The notes below the pieces were generated by a model, which saw only the letters and a list, made by a program, of their open reading frames with translations, did not search any database and was not told where the DNA came from. Shown piece by piece: positions 11,573-21,012 of a stretch of DNA of 64,000 bases; the first letter of the stretch is position 1, and each line of letters starts with the position of its first letter. The stretch is taken from contig NZ_CP048286.1 of NCBI RefSeq assembly GCF_010365285.1, positions 3,607,501 to 3,671,500 of the forward strand. The letters run 5' to 3'. The position numbers and the translations under genes are program-made. Source of the stretch: Paenibacillus rhizovicinus (GTDB lineage: Bacteria > Bacillota > Bacilli > Paenibacillales > Paenibacillaceae).

Positions 11573-11601
11573 TTGACTTTTGCACTGTCGCATGGTTAAA
11601 T
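11573..11601 (+). promoter_or_regulatory. Candidate sigma-A promoter of rpmH-rnpA
   Basis: TTGACT (11573-11578) and TTAAAT (11596-11601) are separated by 17 bp, about 155 bp upstream of rpmH. The direction matches the rpmH operon. Confidence 0.6.
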
Positions 11602-11757
11602 ATAAAAAGGCGTTTTTTTCGGAGAATGCTCATCGTTCGATTTTTCTTATCGACCTTGCAGCATCCTCGTAAAGGAAAACCGGCGATCGATAATCGTGAA
11701 GACGATCAGAAATAGAATGAACGCAGATTTGAGTAAGGATAGGAGGTGCATTGATCA

Positions 11758-11892
11758 ATGAGACCTACATTTAGACCGAATGTGAGCAAGCGTAAAAAAG
11801 TTCATGGTTTCCGCAAACGTATGGCTTCCGCAAATGGACGTAAAGTGCTGAGCGCCCGTCGTCAACGGGGAAGAAAAGTACTGAGCGCGTAA
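11758..11892 (+). CDS. rpmH: 50S ribosomal protein bL34
   Basis: 44 residues, highly basic, beginning [20 protein letters not shown] and ending GRKVLSA, both family hallmarks. AGGAGGTG lies 9 bp before the ATG. It is the first gene of the rightward block and precedes rnpA, as in nearly all bacteria. Confidence 0.97.
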   Translation: MRPTFRPNVSKRKKVHGFRKRMASANGRKVLSARRQRGRKVLSA

Positions 11893-11897
11893 TTTTA

Positions 11898-11924
11898 AAG
11901 ACCACTTTACGGTGGTCTTTTTTT
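11898..11924 (+). terminator. Terminator or attenuator between rpmH and rnpA
   Basis: A stem AAGACCAC/GTGGTCTT with a TTTAC-type loop is followed by seven T, immediately after rpmH. It probably reduces read-through into rnpA, matching the need for far more L34 than RNase P protein. Confidence 0.8.
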
Positions 11925-11974
11925 CATTTATAAGGGTCATACTATATGTAATAAAGGTTCGGTGAGGATGCGCC

Positions 11975-12322
11975 GTGCAAAAAAAACTACGTTTGCGTAA
12001 CCGCGAAGATTTTAGCCGGATCTACCGGAACGGCAAATCGTTCGCGAACGGCCAATTCGTCGTGTACTGGTCCCGCCAGCATAAAGCGGAACCATTCCGG
12101 CTCGGCGTGTCGGCCAGCAAGAAAATCGGAAATGCCGTCGTTCGCAACAGGATGAGAAGGCTTGTGAAGGAGATCGTTCGCCATCAGACGGACCGAATCG
12201 CCGAGCAGCTGGATTTCATTATTATTGTGCGCAAGCCAGCTGTCGGTCTTGGCATAAAGGAACTCGAAAAAAGCATGCTTCACGTCTTGAAGCGGGCAGG
12301 GCTTCTGAAACAGAATCGCTGA
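11975..12322 (+). CDS. rnpA: Ribonuclease P protein component
   Basis: 115 residues with a GTG start. It binds RNase P RNA and helps recognise the 5' leader of pre-tRNA. The conserved RNR region reads GNAVVRNRMRRLVKE near residues 52-66, and LRLRNREDFSRIYRNGKSF is the typical N-terminus. Located between rpmH and yidC. Confidence 0.96.
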   Translation: MQKKLRLRNREDFSRIYRNGKSFANGQFVVYWSRQHKAEPFRLGVSASKKIGNAVVRNRMRRLVKEIVRHQTDRIAEQLDFIIIVRKPAVGLGIKELEKSMLHVLKRAGLLKQNR

Positions 12323-12459
12323 GCCTTGTAATCGCTTCATTACCGGAGCAGGCTTGTTTCTTTGTACCATAAAATGTGATATAGTTTACGTGAATGATTG
12401 TGCAGCGTCTGCGCCCAATAATCGGCCAGCGCTTATGGTTACGCAGAGAGGAGATTTAC

Positions 12460-13236
12460 ATGTTGTCCCGTATTTCGAAACGAACATGGTTAACGGCATT
12501 CGCCCTGATTGCCGTGATGTTTTTCTTGAGCGGTTGTTCGTCGGCTGCTCACCCGGTTTCCATGGATGACTTATCGCACGGGAACTTCTGGCAGCGAAAC
12601 GTTGTCTACTACTTCTCTCAAGCTTTAGAGCACTTCGCGAAGTGGTTCAATGGGGAGTATGGGATCGCAATCCTGCTGATGGTTATTATCGTTCGGACGC
12701 TGATTCTCCCGCTTACCATTAAGCAATACCGCAGTTCGAAGGCCATGCAGGCTTTGCAGCCGGAGCTGGCGAAATTGAAAGAAAAACATAAGGACAATCC
12801 GCAGAAACAGCAAGAAGAAACAATGAAGCTGTTTCAGCAGCATAAAGTAAATCCGCTTGCGGGCTGTTTACCGCTGCTTGTGCAGATGCCGGTGTTCATC
12901 GCGCTCTACAATTCGATTTATATGAATGAAAATATTCGCGAGCATACATTCCTCTGGCTGCAACTAGGCGAGAAGGACCATACGTACATTCTGCCGATCC
13001 TGGCTGCGATTACGACATTCGTCCAGTCTAAAATGATGCAATCCCAACAAAAGACGATGCCTGCGATGCAGGGAATCATGATGATCTTCCCTGTCCTGAT
13101 TTTCGTCATGGCGATTAACTTCCCGGCAGCGCTGCCGCTGTACTGGATTTTCAGTAACACGTATACGATTACGCAAAACTACTTCCTTTATGTTCGAAAC
13201 TCATCGAAGAATAAGGAGAGTGTCCCCGCGAAATGA
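12460..13236 (+). CDS. yidC: Membrane protein insertase YidC (SpoIIIJ type), lipoprotein
   Basis: 258 residues from the ATG at 12460 with GAGAGGAG upstream; a longer frame starting at 12394 is not used. The N-terminal signal ends in the lipobox LSGC (Cys near residue 23), so the mature protein is lipid-anchored. Oxa1-family segments follow: YGIAILLMVIIVRTLILPL, a charged cytoplasmic loop, GCLPLLVQMPVFIALYNSI and further hydrophobic helices. It inserts membrane proteins with or without SecYEG; the SpoIIIJ paralogue also supports forespore development. It overlaps khpB by 4 bp. Confidence 0.96.
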   Translation: MLSRISKRTWLTAFALIAVMFFLSGCSSAAHPVSMDDLSHGNFWQRNVVYYFSQALEHFAKWFNGEYGIAILLMVIIVRTLILPLTIKQYRSSKAMQALQPELAKLKEKHKDNPQKQQEETMKLFQQHKVNPLAGCLPLLVQMPVFIALYNSIYMNENIREHTFLWLQLGEKDHTYILPILAAITTFVQSKMMQSQQKTMPAMQGIMMIFPVLIFVMAINFPAALPLYWIFSNTYTITQNYFLYVRNSSKNKESVPAK

Positions 13237-13949
13237 AGAAAATCATAGCATCGGGCAAAACGATCGAAGATGCTGTAAGACAAGGTTTAACGGAATTGCA
13301 AGTATCCGCGGAACGTGTGAACGTGACTGTGCTGGAGAAGCCGAGCAAAGGCTTTTTCGGCTTGATTGGGGTAAGAGCTGCGAAAGTTGAGCTGGCTCTG
13401 CTTCCAGAGGTGAGTCAGCCATCCGCGGTTTCAGCGCCGGTTGTTCCGGTCGCTGCCGCTCCGAAGGCAGATACGCCTGCGCCGGCTGCGAAGGATGCAA
13501 AAGATGCGATCCTTGAAACGGAACGATTCATTATTGAAGTGGCAGGAACGATGGGACTTGACATTACGATTGCTCGTCACGATTCAAGAGATGGATTGGT
13601 TCTCGCATTATCCGGCGGCGGAGATCTCGGCATGCTGATCGGCCGTCGCGGTCAAACGCTTGATGCTTTGCAATACTTGGTCAATATTGTGGCTAACCGT
13701 TATTCCAGCAGTCATCTTAGGATCGTGCTTGATGCGGAAGATTTTCGTCAGCGTCGACGTAAGACGCTTGAAGATTTATCGGACCGCTTGGCGGGGCACG
13801 TCGTTCGGACTCGTAAAGAAGTGGTACTCGAGCCGATGGCGCCGCACGAGCGTAAGATTATTCATTCGCAGCTTCAGAATCACGCCAAGGTTAAAACGTT
13901 CAGCAAAGGCGACGAGCCCAATCGGCGCGTCGTCATCACGCTGAAGTAA
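13233..13949 (+). CDS. jag: RNA-binding protein KhpB/Jag (Jag-N, KH, R3H)
   Basis: 238 residues. The N-terminal Jag domain begins MKKIIASGKTIEDAVRQGL, followed by an Ala/Pro-rich linker (about residues 70-90). A KH domain contains LIGRRGQTLDALQYLVN (about 132-148), and the R3H end contains PMAPHERKIIHSQLQ. KhpB binds RNA together with KhpA and affects cell division and elongation. The ATG overlaps the yidC stop (ATGA), indicating translational coupling. Confidence 0.95.
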   Translation: MKKIIASGKTIEDAVRQGLTELQVSAERVNVTVLEKPSKGFFGLIGVRAAKVELALLPEVSQPSAVSAPVVPVAAAPKADTPAPAAKDAKDAILETERFIIEVAGTMGLDITIARHDSRDGLVLALSGGGDLGMLIGRRGQTLDALQYLVNIVANRYSSSHLRIVLDAEDFRQRRRKTLEDLSDRLAGHVVRTRKEVVLEPMAPHERKIIHSQLQNHAKVKTFSKGDEPNRRVVITLK

Positions 13950-13970
13950 CAATGCATAGGTCTCACTTCG

Positions 13971-14009
13971 GCAATGGCTCTCTACGGTCATTGCTCGTTT
14001 TTTTATTTT
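13971..14009 (+). terminator. Terminator after jag
   Basis: A hairpin with arms GCAATG and CATTGC is followed by a T-rich run (TTTTTTTATTTT), between jag and mnmE. Confidence 0.65.
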
Positions 14010-14033
14010 GTGACAAGTTAAGAGGGAATAATC

Positions 14034-15416
14034 ATGATGATACAAGACACGATTGCCGCCATTTCGACAGCTGTCGGAGAGGGCGGCATTGCCGTTATTC
14101 GGGTCAGCGGACCTGAGGCGGTGGAGGCTTGCGCGGCGGTTTTCCGCTCCAAGTCGAATATTGCCGAGGTTGATTCGCATACCGTACATTATGGTCATAT
14201 TGTGGATCCAGCTTCCGGTGAAACGGTGGAAGAGATCCTGCTTACCATCATGCGCGGTCCGCGCTCGTTTACAGCAGAAGATGTCGTCGAATTGAGCACC
14301 CATGGCGGAGTGGTTGCCGTCAAACGCGTGCTCGAGCTGCTGTTGCGGTCCGGCGAAATCCGACTGGCTGAGCCCGGAGAGTTCACGAAGCGGGCTTTTC
14401 TGAACGGGCGAATCGATTTGACGCAGGCTGAGGCCGTCATTGACTTAATCCGGTCGAAATCGGACCGTGCTTTCACGGTGGCTTTGAAGCAAGCGGAAGG
14501 TATGTTATCCAAGAAGGTGAAGGCTCTGCGGCATGGGCTGATTGAGCTGCTAGCCCATATTGAGGTTAATATCGATTATCCGGAACATGACGTGGAGTCG
14601 ATGACGAGCGCGTATATCCGGGAACGATGCGGAGAAGCGTACCTGGAAATCGAACGATTGTTAAAAACGGCTGCGGAAGGCAAAATATTACGAGAAGGTA
14701 TCGTTACCGCCATTGTCGGACGTCCGAACGTAGGAAAGTCTTCGCTGCTTAATGCGCTGGTGCAGGAAAACAAAGCGATTGTAACCGACATTCCTGGCAC
14801 GACGCGGGATGTAATCGAAGAATATATAACACTTGGAGGCATTCCACTGCGCCTGCTTGATACAGCCGGCATACGCGAGACGGCGGATGTGGTAGAGCGG
14901 ATCGGCGTTGAACGCTCTCGATCAGCGCTAGAGGAAGCCGATCTGATTTTATTGGTTCTGAATGCGAATGAACCGCTGCATCCGGACGACCGGGAACTGA
15001 TCGCGAAGATGAAGGGCCGTCAAGTCGTGGTGCTCTTGAACAAGACGGATCTGCCGATCGTATTAGATACGTCCGAGATTGAGGAGAGCTTTCCTGTCGA
15101 ATCCATTGTGCGTTTGTCCGTGTTGACGGAGCAAGGGTTAGACGAGCTCGAGAATGTAATCAAGCGCATGTTCTTCGATGGCGAGCTGGAATCGGCGGAT
15201 TTGACTTATGTCAGCAATGTTCGGCATATTTCATTGCTCAACCAGGCACGTCAATCGCTAAGGGATGCAATCGAGGCGACAGAAATCGGCATTCCCATTG
15301 ATATTGTGCAAATCGACGTACGTACGGCGTGGGAACAATTAGGCGAAATGATAGGTGATTCGGTAGCTGAGTCATTGATCGATCAAATTTTCTCGCAGTT
15401 CTGTTTAGGTAAATAA
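14034..15416 (+). CDS. mnmE: tRNA modification GTPase MnmE
   Basis: 460 residues. It acts with MnmG to install the carboxymethylaminomethyl group on U34 of certain tRNAs. The N-terminal tetrahydrofolate-binding domain begins [22 protein letters not shown]. The inserted G domain has GRPNVGKSS (about residue 230), DIPGTTRD and NKTD. The terminal FCLGK carries the catalytic cysteine. Two ATG codons in a row make the start ambiguous by one residue. mnmG and rsmG follow in the same direction. Confidence 0.97.
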   Translation: MMIQDTIAAISTAVGEGGIAVIRVSGPEAVEACAAVFRSKSNIAEVDSHTVHYGHIVDPASGETVEEILLTIMRGPRSFTAEDVVELSTHGGVVAVKRVLELLLRSGEIRLAEPGEFTKRAFLNGRIDLTQAEAVIDLIRSKSDRAFTVALKQAEGMLSKKVKALRHGLIELLAHIEVNIDYPEHDVESMTSAYIRERCGEAYLEIERLLKTAAEGKILREGIVTAIVGRPNVGKSSLLNALVQENKAIVTDIPGTTRDVIEEYITLGGIPLRLLDTAGIRETADVVERIGVERSRSALEEADLILLVLNANEPLHPDDRELIAKMKGRQVVVLLNKTDLPIVLDTSEIEESFPVESIVRLSVLTEQGLDELENVIKRMFFDGELESADLTYVSNVRHISLLNQARQSLRDAIEATEIGIPIDIVQIDVRTAWEQLGEMIGDSVAESLIDQIFSQFCLGK

Positions 15417-15447
15417 TATTGTCCGAAAGGCAAGGAGGGATAGAGGA

Positions 15448-17337
15448 ATGGGATATCATGCAGGGGATTTCGATGTCATCGTTGTAGGTGCTGGACATGC
15501 TGGCTGTGAAGCTGCACTGGCATCGGCGCGGATGGGCGCTGAGACATTGCTGCTTACGATTAACTTGGATATGGTGGCGTTCATGCCATGTAATCCGTCG
15601 ATCGGGGGTCCGGCTAAAGGTCATGTCGTACGGGAGATCGATGCGCTCGGCGGAGAGATGGGGCGTAATATCGATAAAACGTTCATCCAAATGCGGATGC
15701 TGAATACGGGTAAGGGTCCAGCTGTTCACGCTTTGCGTGCGCAAGCCGATAAATTTCTATATCAGCATTTCATGAAGCAGACGATCGAAGCAACCGATCA
15801 TTTGACGCTGCGTCAGGGAATGGCTGAAGACCTCATTATTGAGGATGGCGCTTGCGTAGGCGTGGTGACGAAGACAGGTGCGGAATATAGGGCGAAGTCG
15901 ATCGTAGTTACGACGGGTACGTATTTGCGAGGCAAGGTCATCATGGGCGAACTCATCTATGAGAGCGGACCGAACAATCAACAGCCTTCCATTAAGTTGT
16001 CGGAAAGCTTGCGCAATCTTGGTCTGCAGCTCGTGAGGTTCAAAACAGGTACGCCTCCGCGCGTGCACGGGGATACGATTGATTTCTCCAAGACGGAAAT
16101 TCAGCCCGGCGACGAGAAGCCGAAGTTTTTCTCTTATGAAACGGAGTCCTCCGATAACGAGCAACTGCCTTGCTGGTTGACGTATACATCGGAAGAAACG
16201 CATCGCATCATCAATGACAATCTTCATCGTGCTCCAATGTTCTCCGGTGCGATCGAAGGAACGGGTCCTAAGTATTGCCCTTCAATCGAAGACAAAATCG
16301 TACGTTTCGCCGATAAGCCGAAGCATCAGATTTTCTTGGAGCCTGAAGGGAAGAGCACGTCGGAGTATTATGTTCAAGGATTGTCTACAAGCATGCCGGA
16401 AGACGTTCAACTAAGCATTCTTCGATCGATACCAGGTTTGGAGAAAGTCGAAATGATGCGCACGGGCTATGCTATTGAGTATGATGCGGTCGTTCCGACT
16501 CAGCTGTGGCCGTCGCTGGAAACGAAGCTCGTTCCTGGTCTGTTCACTGCCGGCCAAATCAATGGCACTTCGGGTTATGAGGAAGCGGCAGGTCAAGGGA
16601 TCATGGCTGGTATTAACGCTGCTCGGAAAGTACAAGGGAAACCGCCAGTCATTATCGATCGCTCCCAAGGGTATATCGGGGTTCTCATCGATGATCTCGT
16701 GACGAAAGGGACGACAGAGCCTTATCGTCTGCTCACTTCCCGTGCGGAATACCGCTTGCTGCTGCGGCATGACAATGCGGACATGCGCCTTACGCCGACA
16801 GGCTACGAAATCGGATTAATCACCGAAGCTCGTTATAACAGGTTTACGATCAAGAAGGCAATGGTGGAGCAGGAGATCGAACGTCTCAAGACGGTGAGAG
16901 TCCGCCCTGATGAAGACGTGCTTGCATTAATGGAGTCCATCGGATCCGCACCGCTGCAACAAGCGACAGATGCACTATCCTTATTGCGTCGTCCGGAAGT
17001 GATGTATGAACACATTGAGCGTTTGTCACCTTCGTCCGAAGCGCTGACCGAGGATATGAAAGAGCAAGTTGAAATTCAAATCAAATATGCCGGTTACATC
17101 GAGAAACAGCAAATTCAGGTTGACCGGCTCTCTAAAATGGAGAAAAAGCGCATTCCGGATGACATCGATTATATGGTAATCACCAATTTGTCCAAGGAAG
17201 CGAAAGCGAATCTGACTACGATTCGTCCGCTTTCCATTGGTCAGGCTGCCAGAATTGGAGGCGTAACGCCTGCCGATATTTCCATCTTGCTTGTTTATTT
17301 GGAGCATTACAATAAGGTTTTAGCGGCACGGGGGTAA
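15448..17337 (+). CDS. mnmG: tRNA uridine 5-carboxymethylaminomethyl modification enzyme MnmG
   Basis: 629 residues, normal length. The FAD-binding glycine motif [19 protein letters not shown] lies near residues 10-28, and [12 protein letters not shown] near 50 is diagnostic. [15 protein letters not shown] lies near residue 430. It is the FAD partner of MnmE in wobble-uridine modification. AAGGAGGG-type site before the ATG; the next gene starts 2 bp after the stop. Confidence 0.97.
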   Translation: MGYHAGDFDVIVVGAGHAGCEAALASARMGAETLLLTINLDMVAFMPCNPSIGGPAKGHVVREIDALGGEMGRNIDKTFIQMRMLNTGKGPAVHALRAQADKFLYQHFMKQTIEATDHLTLRQGMAEDLIIEDGACVGVVTKTGAEYRAKSIVVTTGTYLRGKVIMGELIYESGPNNQQPSIKLSESLRNLGLQLVRFKTGTPPRVHGDTIDFSKTEIQPGDEKPKFFSYETESSDNEQLPCWLTYTSEETHRIINDNLHRAPMFSGAIEGTGPKYCPSIEDKIVRFADKPKHQIFLEPEGKSTSEYYVQGLSTSMPEDVQLSILRSIPGLEKVEMMRTGYAIEYDAVVPTQLWPSLETKLVPGLFTAGQINGTSGYEEAAGQGIMAGINAARKVQGKPPVIIDRSQGYIGVLIDDLVTKGTTEPYRLLTSRAEYRLLLRHDNADMRLTPTGYEIGLITEARYNRFTIKKAMVEQEIERLKTVRVRPDEDVLALMESIGSAPLQQATDALSLLRRPEVMYEHIERLSPSSEALTEDMKEQVEIQIKYAGYIEKQQIQVDRLSKMEKKRIPDDIDYMVITNLSKEAKANLTTIRPLSIGQAARIGGVTPADISILLVYLEHYNKVLAARG

Positions 17338-17339
17338 AC

Positions 17340-18062
17340 ATGAATTCGACTGAAACATGGTTTGCGGAACGGCTTCAAGAGCGGGGAGTGGCGTTATCGC
17401 CGCTCCAACTCCAGCAATTTCAAACCTACTACGAACTGCTCGTTGAGTGGAACGAGAAAATGAATCTAACGGGGATTACGGAAAGAGAAGCAGTTTATGA
17501 GAAACACTTCTACGATTCCGTATCGCTTTCCTTCTTCTTAAACATGAATGAAACGTCATCGATTGCCGACATCGGATCCGGCGCCGGCTTTCCTAGTTTG
17601 CCATTGAAGATTTGTTTCCCTCATCTCAAAGTGACGATCGTCGATTCGCTGAATAAACGCATTCAGTTTCTTCAGCATGTCGTCGAAAGGCTCGGCCTCC
17701 AGGATGTGTTTTGCGTTCATGGCCGTGCGGAGGATATAAGCCGATTGGCAGCTCATAGAGACAGGTACGATTTGGTTACGGCAAGGGCAGTAGCACGATT
17801 GAGCGGATTGAACGAGCTATGTCTTCCTTTTGTTCGCAGAGGCGGTGTCTTCGCTTCCATGAAGGGCGCTGATCCTGCAGAGGAAGTACAGGAGTCGAAA
17901 CGGAGCTTGTCGGAGTTGAAAGCGAAGCTTGTGGACATCCATCATTTAAAGCTTCCATTTGAACAATCGGATCGCCACATCATCGTGATCAACAAACTAG
18001 CGGAAACACCAGCGAAGTACCCTAGAAAAGCGGGCCTACCTCTAAAACAGCCGATCGTTTAG
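17340..18062 (+). CDS. rsmG: 16S rRNA (guanine-N7)-methyltransferase RsmG
   Basis: 240 residues. Class I SAM-dependent methyltransferase acting on the 530 loop of 16S rRNA. The N-terminus contains YYELLVEWNEKMNLTGI, and the SAM loop is IADIGSGAGFPSLPLKI near residue 80. It follows mnmG after 2 bp, so the two are almost certainly cotranscribed. In other bacteria loss of this enzyme gives low-level streptomycin resistance. Confidence 0.96.
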   Translation: MNSTETWFAERLQERGVALSPLQLQQFQTYYELLVEWNEKMNLTGITEREAVYEKHFYDSVSLSFFLNMNETSSIADIGSGAGFPSLPLKICFPHLKVTIVDSLNKRIQFLQHVVERLGLQDVFCVHGRAEDISRLAAHRDRYDLVTARAVARLSGLNELCLPFVRRGGVFASMKGADPAEEVQESKRSLSELKAKLVDIHHLKLPFEQSDRHIIVINKLAETPAKYPRKAGLPLKQPIV

Positions 18063-18084
18063 CAATGAGAAATCGGATTGGAAA

Positions 18085-18100
18085 TGTTTCACGTGGAACA
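18085..18100. other. parS site 1
   Basis: TGTTTCACGTGGAACA matches the ParB-binding parS palindrome of Bacillus exactly. It lies between rsmG and noc; an identical copy is inside parB (20561-20576). Confidence 0.93.
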
Positions 18101-18221
18101 TAGCGATAACAGGATATTTGTTCGAATTGTGCAACTGTCAAGCAGGAAATCAACTTGCAGCCGACGAATAGTATAGAAACGACAAACTCGGCATTTTGAA
18201 ATCGGGTGGTATGTTGACGCT

Positions 18222-19055
18222 ATGAAAGAACAATTTTCTCGTTTATTCGGTTTGAGCGATCAAAAGAACCAGAGTCAGAATCTGGACGAAGTAAAGCAGC
18301 TTCCGATCGCTGACGTAGATACCAGTCCTTATCAACCACGGACTGTATTCGATGATGACCGTATTGAAGAGCTTAGTCAAACCATTCGGACTCATGGCAT
18401 TATCCAACCGATTGTGGTTCGGTTACGCAATGGAAGGTACGAAATCATAGCCGGAGAACGTAGATTCCGGGCCGTAAAAAAACTGGGACTGGAGACAGTG
18501 CCAGCAATCGTTCGGGAATTCAATGATTCTCAGGCGGCTTCAATTGCATTGATCGAGAACCTTCAGCGTGAAGGGCTCACATCCATCGAAGAAGCGGTTG
18601 CCTATCAGAAGCTTATTGATCTGCACAACTTAACGCAAGAAAGCTTAGCCCAACGTCTCGGTAAGAGTCAGTCGACGATTGCGAATAAAATAAGGCTGCT
18701 CGGACTAGGCGAAACCGTGAAAAATGCATTAATGGAACGTAAAATCACGGAGCGTCATGCTAGAGCGTTGTTGTCACTGGACTCGGAAGAGTTGCAACTG
18801 AAAGTACTAGACGATATTATTACAAAAGAGCTTAATGTAAAGCAGACGGAAGCGAGAGTTGCTTTCTATAAAGAAACGGTCCAGAACACGGCGAAGAAGC
18901 CGAAAAGGATCTCGTTTACGAAAGATGTTCGAATCGCGTTGAATACCATTCGTCAATCCATTGACATGGTTTCGGGTTCCGGATTGCAAATTAAGACAAA
19001 CGAACAGGATTATGATGATCATTATGAAATAGTGATCAAGATTCCTAAACGATAA
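18222..19055 (+). CDS. noc: Nucleoid occlusion protein Noc
   Basis: 277 residues, a ParB-family paralogue located between rsmG and parA as in B. subtilis. A short amphipathic N-terminus ([11 protein letters not shown]) fits the Noc membrane-targeting helix. The CTP-binding [20 protein letters not shown] segment and [14 protein letters not shown] follow, then an HTH with [19 protein letters not shown]. Noc blocks septum formation over the nucleoid. The upstream ribosome site is weak (GGGTGGT, 11 bp away). A Noc-binding site was not seen in the window. Confidence 0.9.
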   Translation: MKEQFSRLFGLSDQKNQSQNLDEVKQLPIADVDTSPYQPRTVFDDDRIEELSQTIRTHGIIQPIVVRLRNGRYEIIAGERRFRAVKKLGLETVPAIVREFNDSQAASIALIENLQREGLTSIEEAVAYQKLIDLHNLTQESLAQRLGKSQSTIANKIRLLGLGETVKNALMERKITERHARALLSLDSEELQLKVLDDIITKELNVKQTEARVAFYKETVQNTAKKPKRISFTKDVRIALNTIRQSIDMVSGSGLQIKTNEQDYDDHYEIVIKIPKR

Positions 19056-19069
19056 TAGTACTGCTGACA

Positions 19070-19092
19070 GCCGTCCGGTTATAGGGGACGGC
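19070..19092 (+). terminator. Possible terminator after noc
   Basis: GCCGTCC and GGACGGC form a 7-bp stem 15 bp after the noc stop. Only a weak T-run follows, so termination may be partial. Confidence 0.4.
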
Positions 19093-19300
19093 ATCGTCAT
19101 TTTGTCTATCGGATTGGAAATATTTGTTTTGATAGACTGGGTGCTAGAGTAAGGCCGCATTTCATAATATAAGTCTTAATCAATTACGGTTTGCGAATAG
19201 GCTTATATCTTTCTGGAATGAAACGCTCTACCGTCAACAAATGGCGATAGCCGTTTCACCTTGTTCGGATTCATAAGTTATCAGCATAGAGGTGAACAGT

Positions 19301-20074
19301 TTGTCAAAAACGATTGCAATAACGAACCAGAAGGGCGGTGTCGGGAAGACGACGACGTCCGTAAACCTTGGCGCTTGTCTGGCTTCTCTGGGGAAGAAAG
19401 TGTTGTTGGTTGATATTGACCCTCAGGGCAATACGACGAGCGGAATCGGAATCAATAAGGCGGACGTTGCGCATTGCATTTACGATGTGCTTATTAATGA
19501 TGTACATCCGAATGAAGCGACCTGCCAGACGAATATCGATGGACTAAATATCATTCCGGCTACGATTCAATTGGCTGGTGCGGAGATCGAGCTCGTGCCG
19601 ACGATATCCCGTGAACAGCGATTGAAGAAATCGTTAGCGCTCGTGAAAAACCAATACGATTACATTCTGATCGATTGTCCCCCATCGCTAGGTATACTGA
19701 CAATTAATTCATTGACGGCTTCGGATTCCGTTATCATTCCGATTCAATGCGAATATTACGCGCTGGAAGGTTTAAGCCAGCTATTAAATACAGTTCGTCT
19801 TGTGCAGAAACACTTGAATACGTCCCTTCAAATCGAAGGCGTGTTGTTGACGATGTTCGATGCGCGGACAAACCTAGGCATTCAAGTTATTGAAGAGGTA
19901 AAGAAGTATTTCCAACAGAAAGTGTACCAAACGATTATTCCGCGTAATGTACGCTTAAGCGAAGCGCCGTCACATGGACAATCGATTATTACGTATGATC
20001 CAAGGTCCAAAGGGGCAGAGGTGTATCTTGAACTCGCAAAGGAAGTGATCATGTATGAGCAAGCGGCTAGGTAG
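19301..20074 (+). CDS. parA: Chromosome partitioning ATPase ParA (Soj)
   Basis: 257 residues from the TTG at 19301, which has GAGGTG 6 bp upstream; an in-frame GTG at 19292 overlaps that site. The deviant Walker A reads NQKGGVGKTTTSVNLG, followed by VDIDPQGNTTSG and IDCPPSLGILTINSL. In B. subtilis Soj acts with Spo0J to segregate origins and to regulate DnaA. Overlaps parB by 20 bp, implying coupled translation. Confidence 0.96.
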   Translation: MSKTIAITNQKGGVGKTTTSVNLGACLASLGKKVLLVDIDPQGNTTSGIGINKADVAHCIYDVLINDVHPNEATCQTNIDGLNIIPATIQLAGAEIELVPTISREQRLKKSLALVKNQYDYILIDCPPSLGILTINSLTASDSVIIPIQCEYYALEGLSQLLNTVRLVQKHLNTSLQIEGVLLTMFDARTNLGIQVIEEVKKYFQQKVYQTIIPRNVRLSEAPSHGQSIITYDPRSKGAEVYLELAKEVIMYEQAAR

Positions 20075-20909
20075 AGGACTTGATGCGCTTATTCCATCAC
20101 TTTCTGTCAGCGAAGAAGATAAAGTGGTTGAAGTACCGCTTGCGCAACTGAGACCGAATCCTTATCAACCTCGGAAAACGTTTGATGACGATGCCATCAA
20201 GGAACTTGCGGAGTCGATCAAACAGCATGGCGTCATTCAGCCAATCATCGTCCGCACCGTTCTGAAGGGTTATGAGATCATTGCGGGCGAACGTCGTTTC
20301 CGGGCATCTCAGCTTTGCGGTAATCCAACGATCCCTGCCGTAGTGAGAAATTTCTCCGATCAACAGGTCATGGAAATCGCTTTGATTGAAAACTTGCAGC
20401 GTGAGGATCTGAATGCAATTGAACTTTCTCTTGCTTATCAGGCGCTTATGGACAAGTTCAATCTGACGCAGGAAGAACTTTCTATGAAGGTGGGCAAGTC
20501 GAGGTCGCATATCGCAAACTTCCTTAGACTGTTGTCGCTGCCAGAAGAGATCAAAGATAATGTTTCACGTGGAACATTATCCATGGGTCACGCAAGAGCG
20601 ATTGTTGGTGTGAAGGAAGATCAGCGAAAGAAAGAATTGGCTGATCTTACGATCGCAAACGACTGGAGTGTAAGGCAGCTTGAGGAAGCGATCAAAAACT
20701 TAGGTCAACCGGAACCGGTCAAACCGAAAGACACGACCTCGAATAAGAAGAAAGATCCTTATATTAATGAGGTGGAAGAGTCGCTTCGCGAACGTTTCAA
20801 AACAACGGTTAAAATCAAACAGCAAAAAGATAAAGGTCGCATCGAGCTAATGTATTATAACAAGCAGGATTTGGAACGCTTGCTCGAACTGTTACAGCAA
20901 TTATCATAA
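20055..20909 (+). CDS. parB: Chromosome partitioning protein ParB (Spo0J)
   Basis: 284 residues. It begins MSKRLGRGLDALIPS. The CTPase motif GERRFRASQLCGNPTIPAVV, ENLQREDLNAIELSLAY and the HTH MKVGKSRSHIANFLRLL are present, with a C-terminal dimerisation domain. ParB loads at parS as a CTP-dependent clamp and recruits SMC. One parS site (20561-20576) lies within its own coding sequence, as in B. subtilis. Confidence 0.97.
   Translation: MSKRLGRGLDALIPSLSVSEEDKVVEVPLAQLRPNPYQPRKTFDDDAIKELAESIKQHGVIQPIIVRTVLKGYEIIAGERRFRASQLCGNPTIPAVVRNFSDQQVMEIALIENLQREDLNAIELSLAYQALMDKFNLTQEELSMKVGKSRSHIANFLRLLSLPEEIKDNVSRGTLSMGHARAIVGVKEDQRKKELADLTIANDWSVRQLEEAIKNLGQPEPVKPKDTTSNKKKDPYINEVEESLRERFKTTVKIKQQKDKGRIELMYYNKQDLERLLELLQQLS
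20561..20576. other. parS site 2, inside parB
   Basis: TGTTTCACGTGGAACA, identical to the site before noc, embedded in frame in parB. Confidence 0.93.
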
Positions 20910-20927
20910 TCCGATACTCACTCCTTA

Positions 20928-20983
20928 AATAGCATACTTGATTGGCGGGATTTGAAGCAGGCCTGCCAATCAAGTATGCTATT
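20928..20983. repeat. Long perfect inverted repeat after parB
   Basis: Two 19-bp arms, 20928-20946 and 20965-20983, are exact reverse complements around an 18-bp loop. The arm starts AATAGCATAC. No T-run follows on the plus strand. It lies 19 bp after the parB stop and 30 bp before the next start codon, so it could be a terminator, an mRNA-stabilising hairpin or a regulator site. Confidence 0.8.
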
Positions 20984-21012
20984 GTTAGGATATAGAGGAA
21001 GGGGGCGGGAGA

